Assembly: GCA_024195585.1 (NCBI GenBank)
Contig: SWBL01000159.1
Span: 45,607-109,606 of the forward strand
Source of the DNA: Aureobasidium sp. EXF-3400
Lineage: Eukaryota; Ascomycota; Dothideomycetes; Dothideales; Saccotheciaceae
Length of the DNA stretch: 64,000 nucleotides
Reading direction: 5' to 3'
Shown here: piece after piece, positions 39,186 through 50,305 of the stretch
Numbering within the stretch: position 1 is the stretch's first letter
How the letters are laid out: every line of letters begins with the position of its first letter
Notes under the pieces: model-generated
Seen by the model: only the letters and a program-made list of their open reading frames with translations
What the model was told of the DNA's origin: nothing
Databases searched by the model: none
Translations under genes and position numbers: made by a program

Positions 39186-40937
39186 CTAATCCTTCTTGAG
39201 ACCAACTTTTCCAATTCTTCTAAGTCCCCACACACTAACAAGCAGACTCGCCACAATCAATGCAACACAGAACCAGAACGCAGCTCTGTATCCATGCATC
39301 AACGCCTCAGGAGACGTTTTGTCCTCGTACGAAGAGTTTGCAGTGACTTGCTGTGCAATAAGCAATGTCAAAGCCATACCAACAGACTTTCCAGTCTGAG
39401 AGATAGTGTTGAATACACCACCTGCAACACCTTGCTCGCCGGGTGGGAACATGGACGTGATCAGGAGGTTGGCGACAGTGAACATGCCATCAGCACCGAC
39501 AGGATTGAAAAATTGGGCTACGAAGGCGCAGCGCCAGTACGACCAATTCGGATTGATGATGGCCATCAAAAGCGAAGCAAGGGCAGAAACAATGCTTGTA
39601 AGTACCACAATCCAGTCTCCGCGAATGCGATGGACAAGCAGACCAACTCCGATATTGGCAAGAGCTCCGGACACAGGAGCAGGCAAGAAACGAAGAGCAG
39701 TACCCAGAGGGGTATTGCCTTGAACATCTTGGAAGAAGAAGTTGGCGTATTGCTCGAAAGCGTTGAAGGCAGCCCAGACGCAAAAGACGTTGAAGCATAT
39801 ACAGGAGAATCCTTTGTGTTGCCAGAGAGAGTTGGGGATGAGTGCTGGACGTCCCAGACGCTCTTGGCGTCCGACCCAAAGAACAAAAGCACCGAGGAGG
39901 ACGAAAGACAGAACAAGCAGAGTAATATTAACAGGCTTCTTCATCACTGTTAGATCACCAGTCAGGGCACTGCGACAAATGTTAGTAAAGGCACATTGTT
40001 CAGAAGATGTGAAACTCACGAGATGACATAAGACAGCATGGCAAGGAAGCCACTCGCAAGGATGAGACCAAGCCAATCAATGTCAGTCGCCAGTCGAGAC
40101 CAGATGCGCTGCTTGTGAGCGGATGGAGTGGGAGGAAGTTGCCAGGCGGCCAAAATGAACATAAAGAAGTTAATGATAGCAGCAACATGGAAACCCCATT
40201 GCCAGCCGATGGTTCCAGTAAACACACCGCCCAGGACCATACCGATGCCGAAGCCGAAGGGCTGGGCTCCGCCCATCATAGCGAAAGTGATGTTTCTCTC
40301 CTTACCGGGAGGAAAGACTTCATTGATGAGGCTGACAGCCGATGGTAAGCAGAAGGAAGCTGCGATGCCCGAGAAAGAGCGGAAGGCGATAATCTGTGCG
40401 GTGTTCTTGGACAGACCGCAAGCGAGTGTCATAAAGCATTGGAGGAAACAACCAGACAGGAACATTCGTCTACTCCCAATGACGTCTGAGACCGAGCCAC
40501 ACGCGAGGAGAGTACAACCGCAAGCTAAAGAATACACCGTGACGGGCCTTTCGAAACATTAGCCACTGCAGCTTCAATCGCATGAAGAAGATGTCGATTT
40601 GAGCTTACCATAAAACCAGGTTGTCAGGGATATGAAGGTCGTTGGCCATGATAGGAATAGCAATAGTAATGACACCAGCAAGAAAAGACGCGATGCCTGT
40701 ACTGAAAGCGATGCAACCCATGACAATCGCGTTGCTGCTCTTTTTAGGGTTAAGATTGAGATCATTTTGTGTCAATTCCAAGCTCTTCACGCGTGTAGCT
40801 TGTCGCTGGTCACCCATTGTACTCAATTCGACAGTCGGATCACCCCAGATACCGCCCCCAGATGCAATGGCCGCAGCCTGCATTGGGGTGGGCTCGGTCA
40901 ATGTGAGCGTTGTACTGCTTGATGTGTCGCCCTTCAT
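39186..40937 (-). CDS. MFS drug:H+ antiporter-type transporter (DHA2-like), three exons
   Basis: Exons 40609-40937, 40020-40547 and 39186-39969 are joined across introns of 61 nt (GTAAGC...AAAG) and 50 nt (GTGAGT...CGCAG), giving 546 residues. After a hydrophilic leader of about 75 residues, the protein has about 14 hydrophobic helices, as in DHA2 transporters. The loop after helix 2 carries the MFS motif A-like GSVSDVIGSRRMF. Helix 5 has the antiporter-type Gly/Pro-rich stretch (GAQPFGFGIGMVLGG). A late loop reads FNPVGADGMFTVANLL. Such proteins export toxins or drugs, or resemble ATR1/borate-type exporters, across the plasma membrane; the substrate cannot be read from sequence. No metabolic gene adjoins it. 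Confidence 0.9.
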
Positions 40938-41452
40938 CGTACAAGTGAACGCGACAATGGGCAAAAGATGGACGCGACGAGATGGTGCAAAAGAACAAAG
41001 AAAGTCGTTCGAACAGACTAAACCTGAACCAGGAAGTCCATCCGGACCCCGGCTGCTCTTCCCCGCTTCCGCCGCCGATTGCGGACGCCCACGGAACACA
41101 TCCGCTTGCCGCGGGCAGCACCCTGGCTAGATCCTCCAAACCTATCCATGTCTTGAACAATGGAATCAAACGTCCAATATTATTTTCACATGGGTACTTG
41201 ACAAGTAATTTTGGTGCAATTATTCTTCTCGAGCGACGGCGGCATGATGTAACTCATGGAAGGCGTAGATTTTCCCAAGCACAATGTTCAGGGCGTTTTC
41301 CCAGCGTCTTGGTAGCCACGCACATTCTTGTTCACGCATCGACAAGAAACACAGGATGAACGTCTGAATAATAGCAAGGGGAAAGCGTTTCTGAATCTGA
41401 GTAGCTAAAGAGTTCCTGCATCCGAGTAGCTCAACACTGTCAGAGTGTATGT
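40938..41452. other. intergenic, nothing recognised
   Basis: 5' side of the MFS gene and 3' side of the coiled-coil gene. No gene seen. Confidence 0.4.
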
Positions 41453-42712
41453 TCAGTGGAAGTGGCTCAGAGGCACCTCCTTCTGCTTCTTGTACCAGGC
41501 ATACATCTCGTTCATCTTCTTCTCCATGCCCTGGTCCTCCTCCTTGACACCAGCAAGCTCATTCTTGACCTCAGCGAGCTCTTCCTTGGTGTTATTGAGC
41601 TCCGAATTGACATCAGAAAGCTCCTGTTTGGTGACATGGAACTCTGCCTCGACCTCAGCAAGCTCTTTTTTGGTTTCCAAAAGCTCCTGCTTGACCTCAG
41701 CAAGCTCAGTCTTGGTGTCTTCGAAGTCCAATTGGACCTCGATGAGCTCCTCCTTGACATCCCTAACCTCCCTCTTGCATTTGATACCCCTCGATCTGAC
41801 TTTGTCAAGCTCATTGATAACTGCCATGAGCTCCATGGTGCCATCCTTAAGGTTAGCGAGCCGTTCTCCCAGCTTGGTCATCTCATCCATCGCCCTGGCA
41901 GAGAAGCTGTCGGAAGTATCCATGAAACTCATGACCATGCATTTGACATTCAACAACTCGTCGCTGATGTTCTTGATGAGTTCGTTCTTGTACTCTTCGG
42001 AAGTTGGGTCGGTGGAGGTTTTGGGCTGGAGGGCTTCGAGGTGGATTTGGGTGATGCGGGTGGTGAGGGCGTTGGCTTCGGTGTCAGACTCCATCTCGGA
42101 GGGGTTGACGGCTGGCTCGGGCATAGGAGCATCCTTGCTTGCTGGCTTCTTCTTCTTTCTCTTCTTGTTTTTCTTGGTGGTGGTGGTCTCGGTAATGGCT
42201 GGCTCTTTGGCAGCTGACTCCTCGGTCAAAGGCTCGTGGGAAGCCCTGTCGTTGACAGCAGGTCCATCGACAGTATGCTCTCCAGCAGTGGTTTCCTTGA
42301 CAGCAAGCTCGTCGACAGTAGACTGCTCAGGGACAGGCTCCTCGTCAGCAGCTTTGTCGCTGTCCTGAACGGCACGCTGGAAACTGTATAAGCGCGTGCA
42401 AGGACAAGTGAAAAAGCACACAAGACTTACAAGACAAGCAGGCGACAGTCTGAGCTCACGAGTGTTTTTCTTGACTTCTTTGAAGTCCTTGCGCACCTTT
42501 TCGGGCTCTTGGTCGTGATCCAGGTGTTCGAATTCCATGTCGAGCATCAGGCCTTGCAGGCGCTTGATCTCTCTGAGGTAGGCGGTGGGGTTCTGATGAA
42601 GGTCAATTGAAGATCCAGCAGTGTGACAGATAAGGCTTACGTCGATAGGCAGATTGAGCACTGCGTGGCGATACTGTTCCTTGAGATCAGGAGTAGGTTG
42701 GTTACCGTCCAT
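41453..42712 (-). CDS. coiled-coil protein, three exons with frame-neutral introns
   Basis: Start at MDGNQPTPDLKEQYR. Introns at 42593-42640 (48 nt, GTAAGC...CATCAG) and 42377-42430 (54 nt, GTAAGT...TTCCAG) are both multiples of three and lack stop codons, so retention would not shift the frame. The spliced protein has about 385 residues. The N-terminus is helical. The middle is acidic with a basic cluster (TKKNKKRKKKKPASK). The C-terminal 180 residues form a long coiled coil with heptad-like repeats of TKxELAEVKxEL. It resembles many fungal coiled-coil scaffolds without assigned function. It is divergently transcribed from the gene at 42939, with about 226 bp between starts. Confidence 0.7.
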   Translation of the reverse strand: MDGNQPTPDLKEQYRHAVLNLPIDVSLICHTAGSSIDLHQNPTAYLREIKRLQGLMLDMEFEHLDHDQEPEKVRKDFKEVKKNTRELRLSPACLVSLVCFFTCPCTRLYSFQRAVQDSDKAADEEPVPEQSTVDELAVKETTAGEHTVDGPAVNDRASHEPLTEESAAKEPAITETTTTKKNKKRKKKKPASKDAPMPEPAVNPSEMESDTEANALTTRITQIHLEALQPKTSTDPTSEEYKNELIKNISDELLNVKCMVMSFMDTSDSFSARAMDEMTKLGERLANLKDGTMELMAVINELDKVRSRGIKCKREVRDVKEELIEVQLDFEDTKTELAEVKQELLETKKELAEVEAEFHVTKQELSDVNSELNNTKEELAEVKNELAGVKEEDQGMEKKMNEMYAWYKKQKEVPLSHFH

Positions 42713-42938
42713 GCTGGTTGGTGGGACGACAGCTGAGGTCAGCGCGAAGGTCTGCGCAAACAACGAAATCCACCTCGTAGGGAGAGCGCGAGTGGATTGT
42801 TGTTGACGCGCCGCTCGATTTGGTTTGGACTTTTACTCTCTTGCGCGTGCGTCTCAATTTTCCGTCTCGGCCAAGCAATACAAAAACAACCAGACTATGA
42901 CGCGCATTATCGGTTTCTACTCTCATACCAACTCCGCC
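42713..42938. promoter_or_regulatory. shared divergent promoter region
   Basis: The two start codons point away from each other across 226 bp, so both promoters must lie here or overlap the leaders. No clear TATA box is seen. Confidence 0.5.
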
Positions 42939-43854
42939 ATGGAAGACGAGCTCAAAGACGATTCAGGTCACAGCCAGGACGTTGATCAGGTCGACATCGC
43001 TGTCGTCAAAGTCGAGATCGACACCCTTGAGCAAGCCAATACTCCTGGTGATGTTGTTCAGCATCAGACTGCTGCTCCCACACAACAGTCTCATCCATCC
43101 CATTTGCTTGCCGGACTTCGTGTAAGTGTAATCATCGAAATAATCGTGACCAGGCATCCTGACGTTCCTAGACTCCTGAAAGCAATGAGCAATCTATCTC
43201 CTCCACCATCACGAGTCAGACCCCTTTGCAGGAAGCCCTTGCCTCTCCAGCTGCAGTTCGTCCTCAAGATACTGCTGAGATCTCTCAGAGTGCTCAAGAA
43301 ACTCCTGAGCCTCCTTGTACCCCTCGTCCCTTGGCTCAACCTCGTCGTTACGGACCAGGTACTGGATACGAAGTGAGTGTACCTAAAAGTACTTTCTCCG
43401 AGACTTCGTCTGACGTGAGTAGATCAGAATGCCTACCAACATGACTCCATCTCGCATCTACAGATCTTCATTCGGCCCTGACACTAGTCAAATGCACAAC
43501 ACTGCCGACGCTCAGCTGGGATCTGGTAGTCGCATCCTCCCCATCGGCGAACTGATCACCTCACACGGCAACCGCACGTACACTCTGTGGGCAAACGAGC
43601 AGCACAAACCCACCAACTGCATCTCAACTCAAGTCATCATCACCAACGTCAACTCCACCACTACATTCAAGAGCTACAGTGGTGTTTCTCGTCGCTCTCC
43701 TTTGGAGGTTCTCGATGACTTCAGTAGCCTGCTCCGTGCTCAGGGTATTGCTTTGATGAGCTTGAATGTTGTTCAGGACAGCTTTGTTGCTGTCGTCTCT
43801 ACGGACAAGGGTTGGGAGGAGTTGAGGGAAGGTATTCTGTATGCTGCCAGATGA
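42939..43854 (+). CDS. hypothetical protein, three exons
   Basis: Exons 42939-43121, 43172-43372 and 43423-43854 are joined across two 50-nt introns (GTAAGT...CCTAG, GTGAGT...CTGAC...GAGTAG), giving 271 residues. The start GCCATGG at 42939 has good context; an in-frame ATG at 42897 would add 14 residues. The first two exons are acidic and Pro/Gln/Ser-rich. The third looks ordered (TYTLWANEQHKPTNCISTQVII, LLRAQGIALMSLNVVQDSFVAVV) with mixed strands and helices. No signal peptide, membrane segment or known motif. It shares a promoter region with the coiled-coil gene, so co-expression is possible. Confidence 0.65.
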
Positions 43855-44959
43855 AACCACGAGGACAAGTTTGAGGGAAGGAGCGGCTCTAGATGGAAGA
43901 AGACGGGGACCCCTTTGAAGATGCTGGTTGCGGACAGGTGAACTGCAAGGGTATCTGACCTTGTACGCCTCGGACTATTGCGCTCCCCACAAGATTAACA
44001 CGAGCGCTCTGAACAGGTCGAGTGTCTCGAAGGTGAGGGCGACATGTACTTTGATTGCGGCAGTGATGAGTTTTGAGTTTGATAATCTTGCTATTATGAG
44101 ATATCGGCGAGGGTTCCCACGAGTAGACCAGAAATTCTCACAGAAGCTTTTACCAAATCCCCTTCTGTCTTTTACCATCGGGGATGTCACAGAAGAACGT
44201 GATATTGCTTACTCTCCAACCATACAAGTTAAATTCAAAGTTTGCTCGATCGTACTAGACGCTGATGAACTTTTGCAAGAGTATCATCTGCCATGGCACT
44301 GATCGTGCTAAGCTCAAGCGCAAACGCAAAAGCAGCCATTGTCTCTGCGAAAACCCTATTCTTCACCTGCACGTTACACTTGACCATCTCAAGGGCTTGA
44401 CTCTGAGTAGCGTACATATTGCCTCCACCGATCGTTCCGATTCTCTTGAGGTGTTACCGAGCTAGGGAGAGGCACAATAGAAAAAGCCAGCATCGACAAG
44501 GCTTGGTTTGCCGGATCCAGAAACTCGAGACATACTAACTCCGCCAGCTTCGAAAGTCGCGCAGGCTCGAAAATGAACGGCGGCTGAAGACGGTCTCGAC
44601 GGAGCCAGCAGGACTTGGACCTTGTTGATCTAATCGCTGCCAGAAAATAGACAAAAGCCCTGTAATTCCCTAGCGACACCTGTGAATTTGCTACAAGAGT
44701 ATCAGTCCTGATGGGTTGGACGTGTTCTTGCAAGCTGGGAGACGTGATGTGTGGGAAGGTTTACTACAGTGGATGTAGATTTTGACCCTGGTGTCATATC
44801 ACCTCGATGGTTTTGTGCCTAGCTGCGTTCTGGGAGAGTCGGAAGACATGTTGACAGACGAGCGTCTTGAAGGCTGTGAAGGCGCTTTCAGGTAATGTTC
44901 AACAACAACTTCAATTGGCTTTTAAGCCGCGCAGCGAAGCTCCACTCGACTCAAGTCGT
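43855..44959. other. intergenic, nothing recognised
   Basis: About 1.1 kb between convergent genes. Small frames without support. Confidence 0.5.
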
Positions 44960-46507
44960 TCATGTTCCAGGCTCAGTCTTGACCACAACAGCATCAATGG
45001 CGTTTCGCAACAGATCGGCTTCCTGGTGACGACCTTGTTCTAAGAACCACGACCACAAAGTGTGTTTGAGAGCTATGGTAGTGGCTGACTTGATACCCCA
45101 AGTTGTCGTGCTCCGTGTGATTGCAGTCTTGAGAAGGGTTTCTGCAGTAAATGTACCACCCGAAGTTTGAAGAAGGCCACTGATAGCATAATGGCATTGT
45201 GCTGATGCCTCGAGAGCGTCGATTTCTAATGTCATGAACTTTTCCTCGCCCTGCTTTCTTGCTTTCGTACATTTTGAAATGATCGATTGCAAGGGCTCCA
45301 GAGCTGCGTGATGGTTACCGATGGAGAAGAGGACTTTGGCGCGAGTGAACTGCCGCTGCATTTCGCTGGAGTCAGTCCGGTATCTTTCGTTCCGCTGCGG
45401 CAAGGCAACAGGAGTCGACAGTATATTCTGATGGAGCTGAGAAACATGTTTTCCCATCCGAAGCGGATGGTTTGAAGAGCAGGTGATGTTGAGCCCGTCC
45501 CACGGATGTCCAGGAAAGATACCCTCAAGTTGGTCGTAACCGCATTTCCAACCCCGTTGCATAAGCTCTAGAGCTTGTGATGTAGGCAGCCTCTTCAAGC
45601 AGGCAAACATCTGTGCCCATGGTTGATGTTCTTCTTTCCTCTGCATGGCTCGTATCTGGACCATGGCGCAGATTCTCTCGTTCAACACCTCGTACATCTG
45701 GTTCCAGCCTCGGGTCAAGAGGAGTACGGAGACATCACAAATGGTGTCTATCAATTTGGGATCGCGTTCTTCCAGCAACTGCTCGATGAGCCACAGAGCA
45801 TCCGAGACCAGAGCGAAGCCTTGTACGTGATACCCTCGCTCGATTAGGTCGATTGCCGTGACGCAGCATCTATAGAAATTGTTGATCTTGGTGATACTTG
45901 TAGCCGAGACATTGCTGACGTACTCTCCTAGCTCGTTGTGGACAAATTGGCCACTGTCGTAGGCCCCTCTGAAGTATTTGATGATGTTGAAGAAGAACTT
46001 GGCCTTGATGAAGAGTTCGTCGGGATAAGAAGGCGTGGCGGGAAGGGAAGAGTTGTGTTCCATGTGCACCAGCTGCAGGAAGTAATATCGAGACGACTCG
46101 TCCATCAGGTCTGCCCATCGCGCATAGACCTCAATCGGCATCGGGCTTGAGCAAGGAGATCTATCGCTGGAGTCCGATGAATGGCCATCACACATTACGT
46201 GATAAGATCGATTTCCTTTGCGCATAGGATGATGAACGACTTCGATATGCTTGGGTTGTGCAGATGCGTTCACCAGATCTCCTGATGATAGTCTCCCTGC
46301 CTTCTTTGCTCTTCGGAGACGTCGCATCACCTCATTGTGCGAGTAAGACTTTCCGTCGATTAAAAACGTCAATCGACTTTTTGGGATGTGAGAAGCTTGC
46401 TCGTGTTGTTGCATCACGGCTGCAAGAAACTGAACGTCGCTGAGTTTTACATATCTTCCACGCACCGGAGCTCTGGATCCTGGTGCACAGGGATGAGTAT
46501 GCGACAT
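44960..46507 (-). CDS. fungal helical-repeat (TPR-like) protein with basic N-terminal region
   Basis: Single exon, 515 residues. Residues about 18-75 (VRGRYVKLSDVQFLAAVMQQ...SHNEVMRRLRRAKKAGRL) are basic and helical. Their place resembles the N-terminal DNA-binding-like regions (for example Clr5-type) found before TPR repeats in many ascomycete proteins. A Ser-rich linker follows, then about 350 residues of helical pairs. Several have TPR character (AKVLFSIGNHHAALEPLQSI, ALKHTLWSWFLEQGRHQEAD). TPRs mediate protein contacts. Neither catalytic residues nor signal peptide are seen. The family call is by architecture only. Confidence 0.65.
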   Translation of the reverse strand: MSHTHPCAPGSRAPVRGRYVKLSDVQFLAAVMQQHEQASHIPKSRLTFLIDGKSYSHNEVMRRLRRAKKAGRLSSGDLVNASAQPKHIEVVHHPMRKGNRSYHVMCDGHSSDSSDRSPCSSPMPIEVYARWADLMDESSRYYFLQLVHMEHNSSLPATPSYPDELFIKAKFFFNIIKYFRGAYDSGQFVHNELGEYVSNVSATSITKINNFYRCCVTAIDLIERGYHVQGFALVSDALWLIEQLLEERDPKLIDTICDVSVLLLTRGWNQMYEVLNERICAMVQIRAMQRKEEHQPWAQMFACLKRLPTSQALELMQRGWKCGYDQLEGIFPGHPWDGLNITCSSNHPLRMGKHVSQLHQNILSTPVALPQRNERYRTDSSEMQRQFTRAKVLFSIGNHHAALEPLQSIISKCTKARKQGEEKFMTLEIDALEASAQCHYAISGLLQTSGGTFTAETLLKTAITRSTTTWGIKSATTIALKHTLWSWFLEQGRHQEADLLRNAIDAVVVKTEPGT

Positions 46508-47312
46508 GTTCAGAGCCCGATATTCCGGTCGACAAATACGTCTCTGTATATGGCTTGAGCTTGGCTGCAGATCCCACGAGAGCGGTAGAACCTGCAGTCA
46601 GCCACTGTCCTTGGTGTACTGTGAGAATCGATTGCGTGGTGCCTGGAAAGTGATGTATATCCTTGGCCGGAGGATCATTAGGGACAACAAAAACGTGGGA
46701 GCCAGGAACACGAGTACGAGTTTGGTTGTGTCTTTATTTTGATCTCCGCACTCAGCTCCTTACGTAAATCCTATCTGCAGCTTTAGTAACCCAGCGGCAA
46801 GACTGGTGACATGCGGCGACCTGATTCGAGGGATAATCCTGGTCAATTCGCCTAGACTTGTGGGGTAACAGGGTTGCCTACGGGGCCGCCGGCGCTTATA
46901 GAAGAGCACCTACTTTTTACGGACGACTAGGCGGTCCAGACTCCGGATCCTCGCTGCACCATGCTGAATAGGAAATGTGGTCAGGGCCAGTTCTGCAAGT
47001 AGACATCCAGAACACTGAAAAGCACATCAAATATCTTTCTTTTGCATGTTCTGCTGCGAGATCGCCGGTCTCGACATTTCGCGCCATCCAGTTGATCTCG
47101 GTGTCGGAATGTGCTCCGTAGCGACAAAAGTCTTTCTCTAGACACGACCATCAATTTGGATATCACGCTGCATGAATATAGCATCACAATCATGGCTGCA
47201 CATCATAAGGAGTGGTCAAAAACTTTTCATTGAGCCGAGCATCTGCTCAAGGCCATTGCTGACACCATTATCGGGCATACTCAGTTGCGCCCCTGACCTC
47301 CATGCTTCCCAA
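46508..47312. other. intergenic, nothing recognised
   Basis: About 800 bp between two minus-strand genes, without a supportable feature. Confidence 0.5.
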
Positions 47313-47561
47313 TCAGTGGAACTTAGGGGCGGAGGGCACCTCGTGGGCAGCCAGCTCCTTGGGAGCCTTGCCCTTCTTGGCGTCCTTCTGGGCCATCTCT
47401 TCGACGACCCTATAGCAAAGTGTGTCAGGTGTGCGTTGATGCAGGTATCTGGAGAATACTCACTTCTTTTCGAGAACGGTGCTTCCAGCGATGCTGGGCA
47501 CGAAGATGACGGCACCGGCGAGCATGCGCGCGGCGGCGGCGGCGACCTTGGTGGCAGGCAT
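47313..47561 (-). CDS. 64-residue single-span membrane protein, two exons
   Basis: Exons 47464-47561 and 47313-47409 join across a 54-nt intron (GTGAGT...CTATAG). The start MPATKVAAAAARMLAGAVIF leads into a hydrophobic helix of about 20 residues (LAGAVIFVPSIAGSTVL). A charged tail follows (EKKVVEEMAQKDAKKGK), ending SAPKFH. The Ala/Arg-rich N-terminus could be a mitochondrial targeting or anchor region. It is too short for automatic gene calls without the intron. No family recognised, but intron quality and composition support a real gene. Confidence 0.65.
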
Positions 47562-47859
47562 GTTTGTGTGTTGTTTCTTCTTGGCTGGTCAGTATGTGGG
47601 ATAGTCATGCGCGTTGATTCAGTGCCTGCATACAGGAGAGAGTTGGAGGGGAGTTGGCTGATGAAATGTGGATGGTGTGGTTGTGATGGGTACCAAAGAT
47701 GATGTTGTGGTCAATCGCGTCTATCGAAAGGCAGAAAGAACAACACCAGATCGTGGGATTTTCTGGGAGAGGACGGAAAATTGGTTGCTGGTCGAGTGAA
47801 ACTTGGCAGTGATATTTCGTGTTGCTACATTTCACTCGACTCTGGCTCCAAGACCGTTT

Positions 47860-48796
47860 TCATTTACAATTCACTCCAGTGATGCTCGTTCGGTTGTAGT
47901 ACATCTCGATGCTCTGGATCTCGAGGATATTGTCCTTCTTGGGCGGTCCACCACTCCAGCTGCCGCCATTCGCCCAGTTGTTCCTGCGAGATCTAGTCAG
48001 TACGATCTGACAGAACAAACAAGCGACTTTTGGACTTACCAAACCATACTTCCTGGCACTTTCGGCACATTCTTGGTCAACTCCCCTACAAACTTTCCAT
48101 CCACGTAGAACTTGGTAACGCCCTTCAGCCAATCGAATCTATACTCATGGAAGCCAGCGCTCATGTTGTGAGGTGCTTCCGTGTCAAATGTTGACTCGAC
48201 AGCTCTAGCAGAGGACTTCTGATTGGTAAGAAAGATCTGATCAGGAAAAGCCGTGCGGATCTCGATATCCGTTTCTTGGGTATCCGAATGGTAGAAAAAG
48301 AAGCCTTTACCACGTTAGGGTCGTCTCGAAGGGAAGTGGAAAGGTAAGAGCACAAACCATGACACGTTCCAGGCACACTGCTAACCTTCGCTACAGTGCG
48401 AACAGAAGCATACAACACATCATCATAAGCAGTCGTGATCTCAGCACCTTGGATGGGCGACTTGGTCTGACCGCCAGGAACTCTCAACTGCAATGGCCGA
48501 CCTCTCTTCAAGATCACATTGTTAGGACCATAGAACTGATCAAAAGGATGTTCGTCGTCGTTGGGGTCAGCCTGGATGCCATAATCGCTGATAGAAAGGC
48601 CCTGTGGGAAATTCGTCCATTTTGCAAAGTCGTATTTGACGTATTGGTTGAAGTGGCCGACGCCTGGGACAGTGGTCATGCATGACTTTTTTGCTGTTGC
48701 TCGTTCTTCCAGCAATGCTGTCTCGTTTTGATTTGTAGCTGTGGTGGAAGTCGCCAGGAAAGCCAAAATGACCGAAAGGCCGAATAATTTCGTCAT
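47860..48796 (-). CDS. secreted GH16-type glycosidase or transglycosylase, three exons
   Basis: Exons 48358-48796, 48040-48304 and 47860-47983 are joined across introns of 53 nt (GTTTGT...AAAG) and 53 nt (GTAAGT...CGCAG), giving 275 residues. The signal peptide is MTKLFGLSVILAFLATSTTA. The active-site strand reads GFFFYHSDTQETDIEI, matching the GH16 pattern E-x-D-x-E with both catalytic Glu present. Downstream, HEYRFDWLKGVTKFYVDGKFVG and NNWANGGSWSGGPP are typical GH16 lectin-fold landmarks. GH16 enzymes cleave or transfer beta-glucans in cell walls. No GPI signal is seen, so it is probably soluble and extracellular. Substrate not predictable. Confidence 0.88.
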
Positions 48797-48867
48797 GATG
48801 AGATGGTTGAAAAGCGTCTAAGCAGGTTGCTTGAGAGGAGGAAAGCCATCCAGCGAAAGACTGGCTG

Positions 48868-48873
48868 TATATA
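48868..48873 (-). promoter_or_regulatory. TATA box of the GH16 gene
   Basis: TATATA 72-77 bp upstream of the start at 48796 on the minus strand. Confidence 0.55.
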
Positions 48874-49720
48874 GCAGAAAACAAGAAGCGAACGTTGTAA
48901 GCTGGAACGGCTTTCGTTAGAGGAGAATCCTTAACGGTGCAGAGCCGTTTCCTTTACTTTTCTGGCAACGCCTTATTTGGGTATACACACTATAGACATG
49001 GTAGAGACATGGTCGAAGGGTGTTATGATGGTTAGAGATTAGCGGCACTGATGAGGAATGCTGAAGTCCAGTGTGTTTCGCTGCATGCGGAAATTTGATT
49101 TGGGCAAGTCGGCTTCGTGGCTGCTATGACCCTGTCGAAAAGTGTCTTTCTTTTCTTTTGTCTTCGCGGTTGAGGTTCGTAAACCCTCTACATTGCGCAT
49201 GAGTGTTGAAGAGAGGATCGTGAAAATTGCTTGTGATAACGACCATGGTGACCCTATCGCACAAGTCGCAATGAGAGTCCGGCCAGCTCAAGCAGGCTCA
49301 GCTGGTCGGTTTTGGTACTGATTGTGCTTCTCAAAGGACACACGACTTGGACAAAAGCAAGATGTCTGTGTCTCAGAAGAGGATCAAAAGACATCCTAGA
49401 ACACCTGGACTCATAGTGCCAGGTCACATTGGTTGTTTTACACAAATCCTGGCCAAATCCACGTCTAGAACTTCTCCGCAAACGGTGAGACAAGCATGTC
49501 AAGTCGTGGGGCGAATCTCGATCCGGTGACAACCTCCATTTCCCGTTTGACTTCCTACGTCGCTGACCTTTGGCGAGCTCTGTTGATGCAGCAGCTGAAG
49601 TTGTCTCGACACCTGTTTCTGCAGAGGTATGCCAGTTTTGAATAGGCGAAGGTGACCAGTGGGGTTCAAGCTGACTCGCTGGCGTCTTGAGTGTCCACTG
49701 ATGGCCTGGTACCCAGAGCC
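48874..49720. other. intergenic, nothing recognised
   Basis: About 850 bp between two minus-strand genes. Open frames on the minus strand (49254-49724) lack protein-like composition. Confidence 0.45.
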
Positions 49721-50305
49721 TCAACCACTCGTCATGTCTTCCAACTCCTTCTCGGTCGGCCGTTCTTGCTCGTTGACTTGACCGAACATCTTCTCAAGTT
49801 GACTCATCTGGTCACCCGGGGTCTGCCAACCAGGAATCATCCCCGACAATGTCTGGACACCTTTTCTCATGATTTCTTCAGGCTTGGCCCATGGTCCGTG
49901 GAGTGCACCGACCGCAGAACCTATACCACCCAGTAAACCCCCCAAAGCCAGCGACGACACACCACCGACCAGTGTCCCTGTCAACGCGCCCAATCCCGCA
50001 CCCACACCCGTGCCCACCCCACCTCCCGCCAACAAGCCTTGAAAAGCGCCAGACCTCAAGTATTTGGCAACTTTGCCAAACGATTGGGCTTCGACGCTTT
50101 TGCTCAGAGCTTGGTTGAGCAGTTCCTGTCGCTCGTCCGGGTCGCCTGCTCCAGCGGCTGCTTGGGTGAGCTCTTTGGCTTGTTTCTCCAGCTCGAGGGC
50201 TTTGCTGGCGGCTTTTGAGGATTCTTGTCGGCATTCTGCTTCGCTGGGGGTGTTTTCTGAAGGATTGGGCGCATCGCTGCTAGCGACTTTGGGTACAGAA
50301 GCCAT
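49721..50305 (-). CDS. glycine-zipper protein
   Basis: Single exon, 194 residues from MASVPKVASSDAPN. Residues about 15-85 are charged and helical (KAASKALELEKQAKELTQAA). Residues about 88-138 form a Gly-rich hydrophobic stretch with G-x-x-x-G spacing (GLLAGGGVGTGVGAGLGALT, LVGGVSSLALGGLLGGIGSA), the glycine-zipper signature of membrane-inserting helices. A conserved tail follows (MIPGWQTPGDQMSQLEKMFG, PTEKELEDM). Similar proteins occur widely in ascomycetes without known function. There is no signal peptide, so it is probably associated with an internal membrane. Confidence 0.75.
   Translation of the reverse strand: MASVPKVASSDAPNPSENTPSEAECRQESSKAASKALELEKQAKELTQAAAGAGDPDERQELLNQALSKSVEAQSFGKVAKYLRSGAFQGLLAGGGVGTGVGAGLGALTGTLVGGVSSLALGGLLGGIGSAVGALHGPWAKPEEIMRKGVQTLSGMIPGWQTPGDQMSQLEKMFGQVNEQERPTEKELEDMTSG

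Noticed and set aside
25155..40937. Secondary-metabolite gene cluster (UstYa-like plus MFS transporter)
   Set aside because: The two genes are about 13 kb apart with unrelated genes between, and no core synthase or precursor peptide is present.
41445..42368. 307-codon plus-strand frame, Ser/Leu-rich
   Set aside because: It is the antisense of the coiled-coil gene; its Ser/Leu composition is what the complement of Glu/Lys-rich coiled coil produces.
47521..47560. GC-rich cgg repeat as a separate element
   Set aside because: It is simply the Ala codon run at the start of the 64-residue membrane protein.
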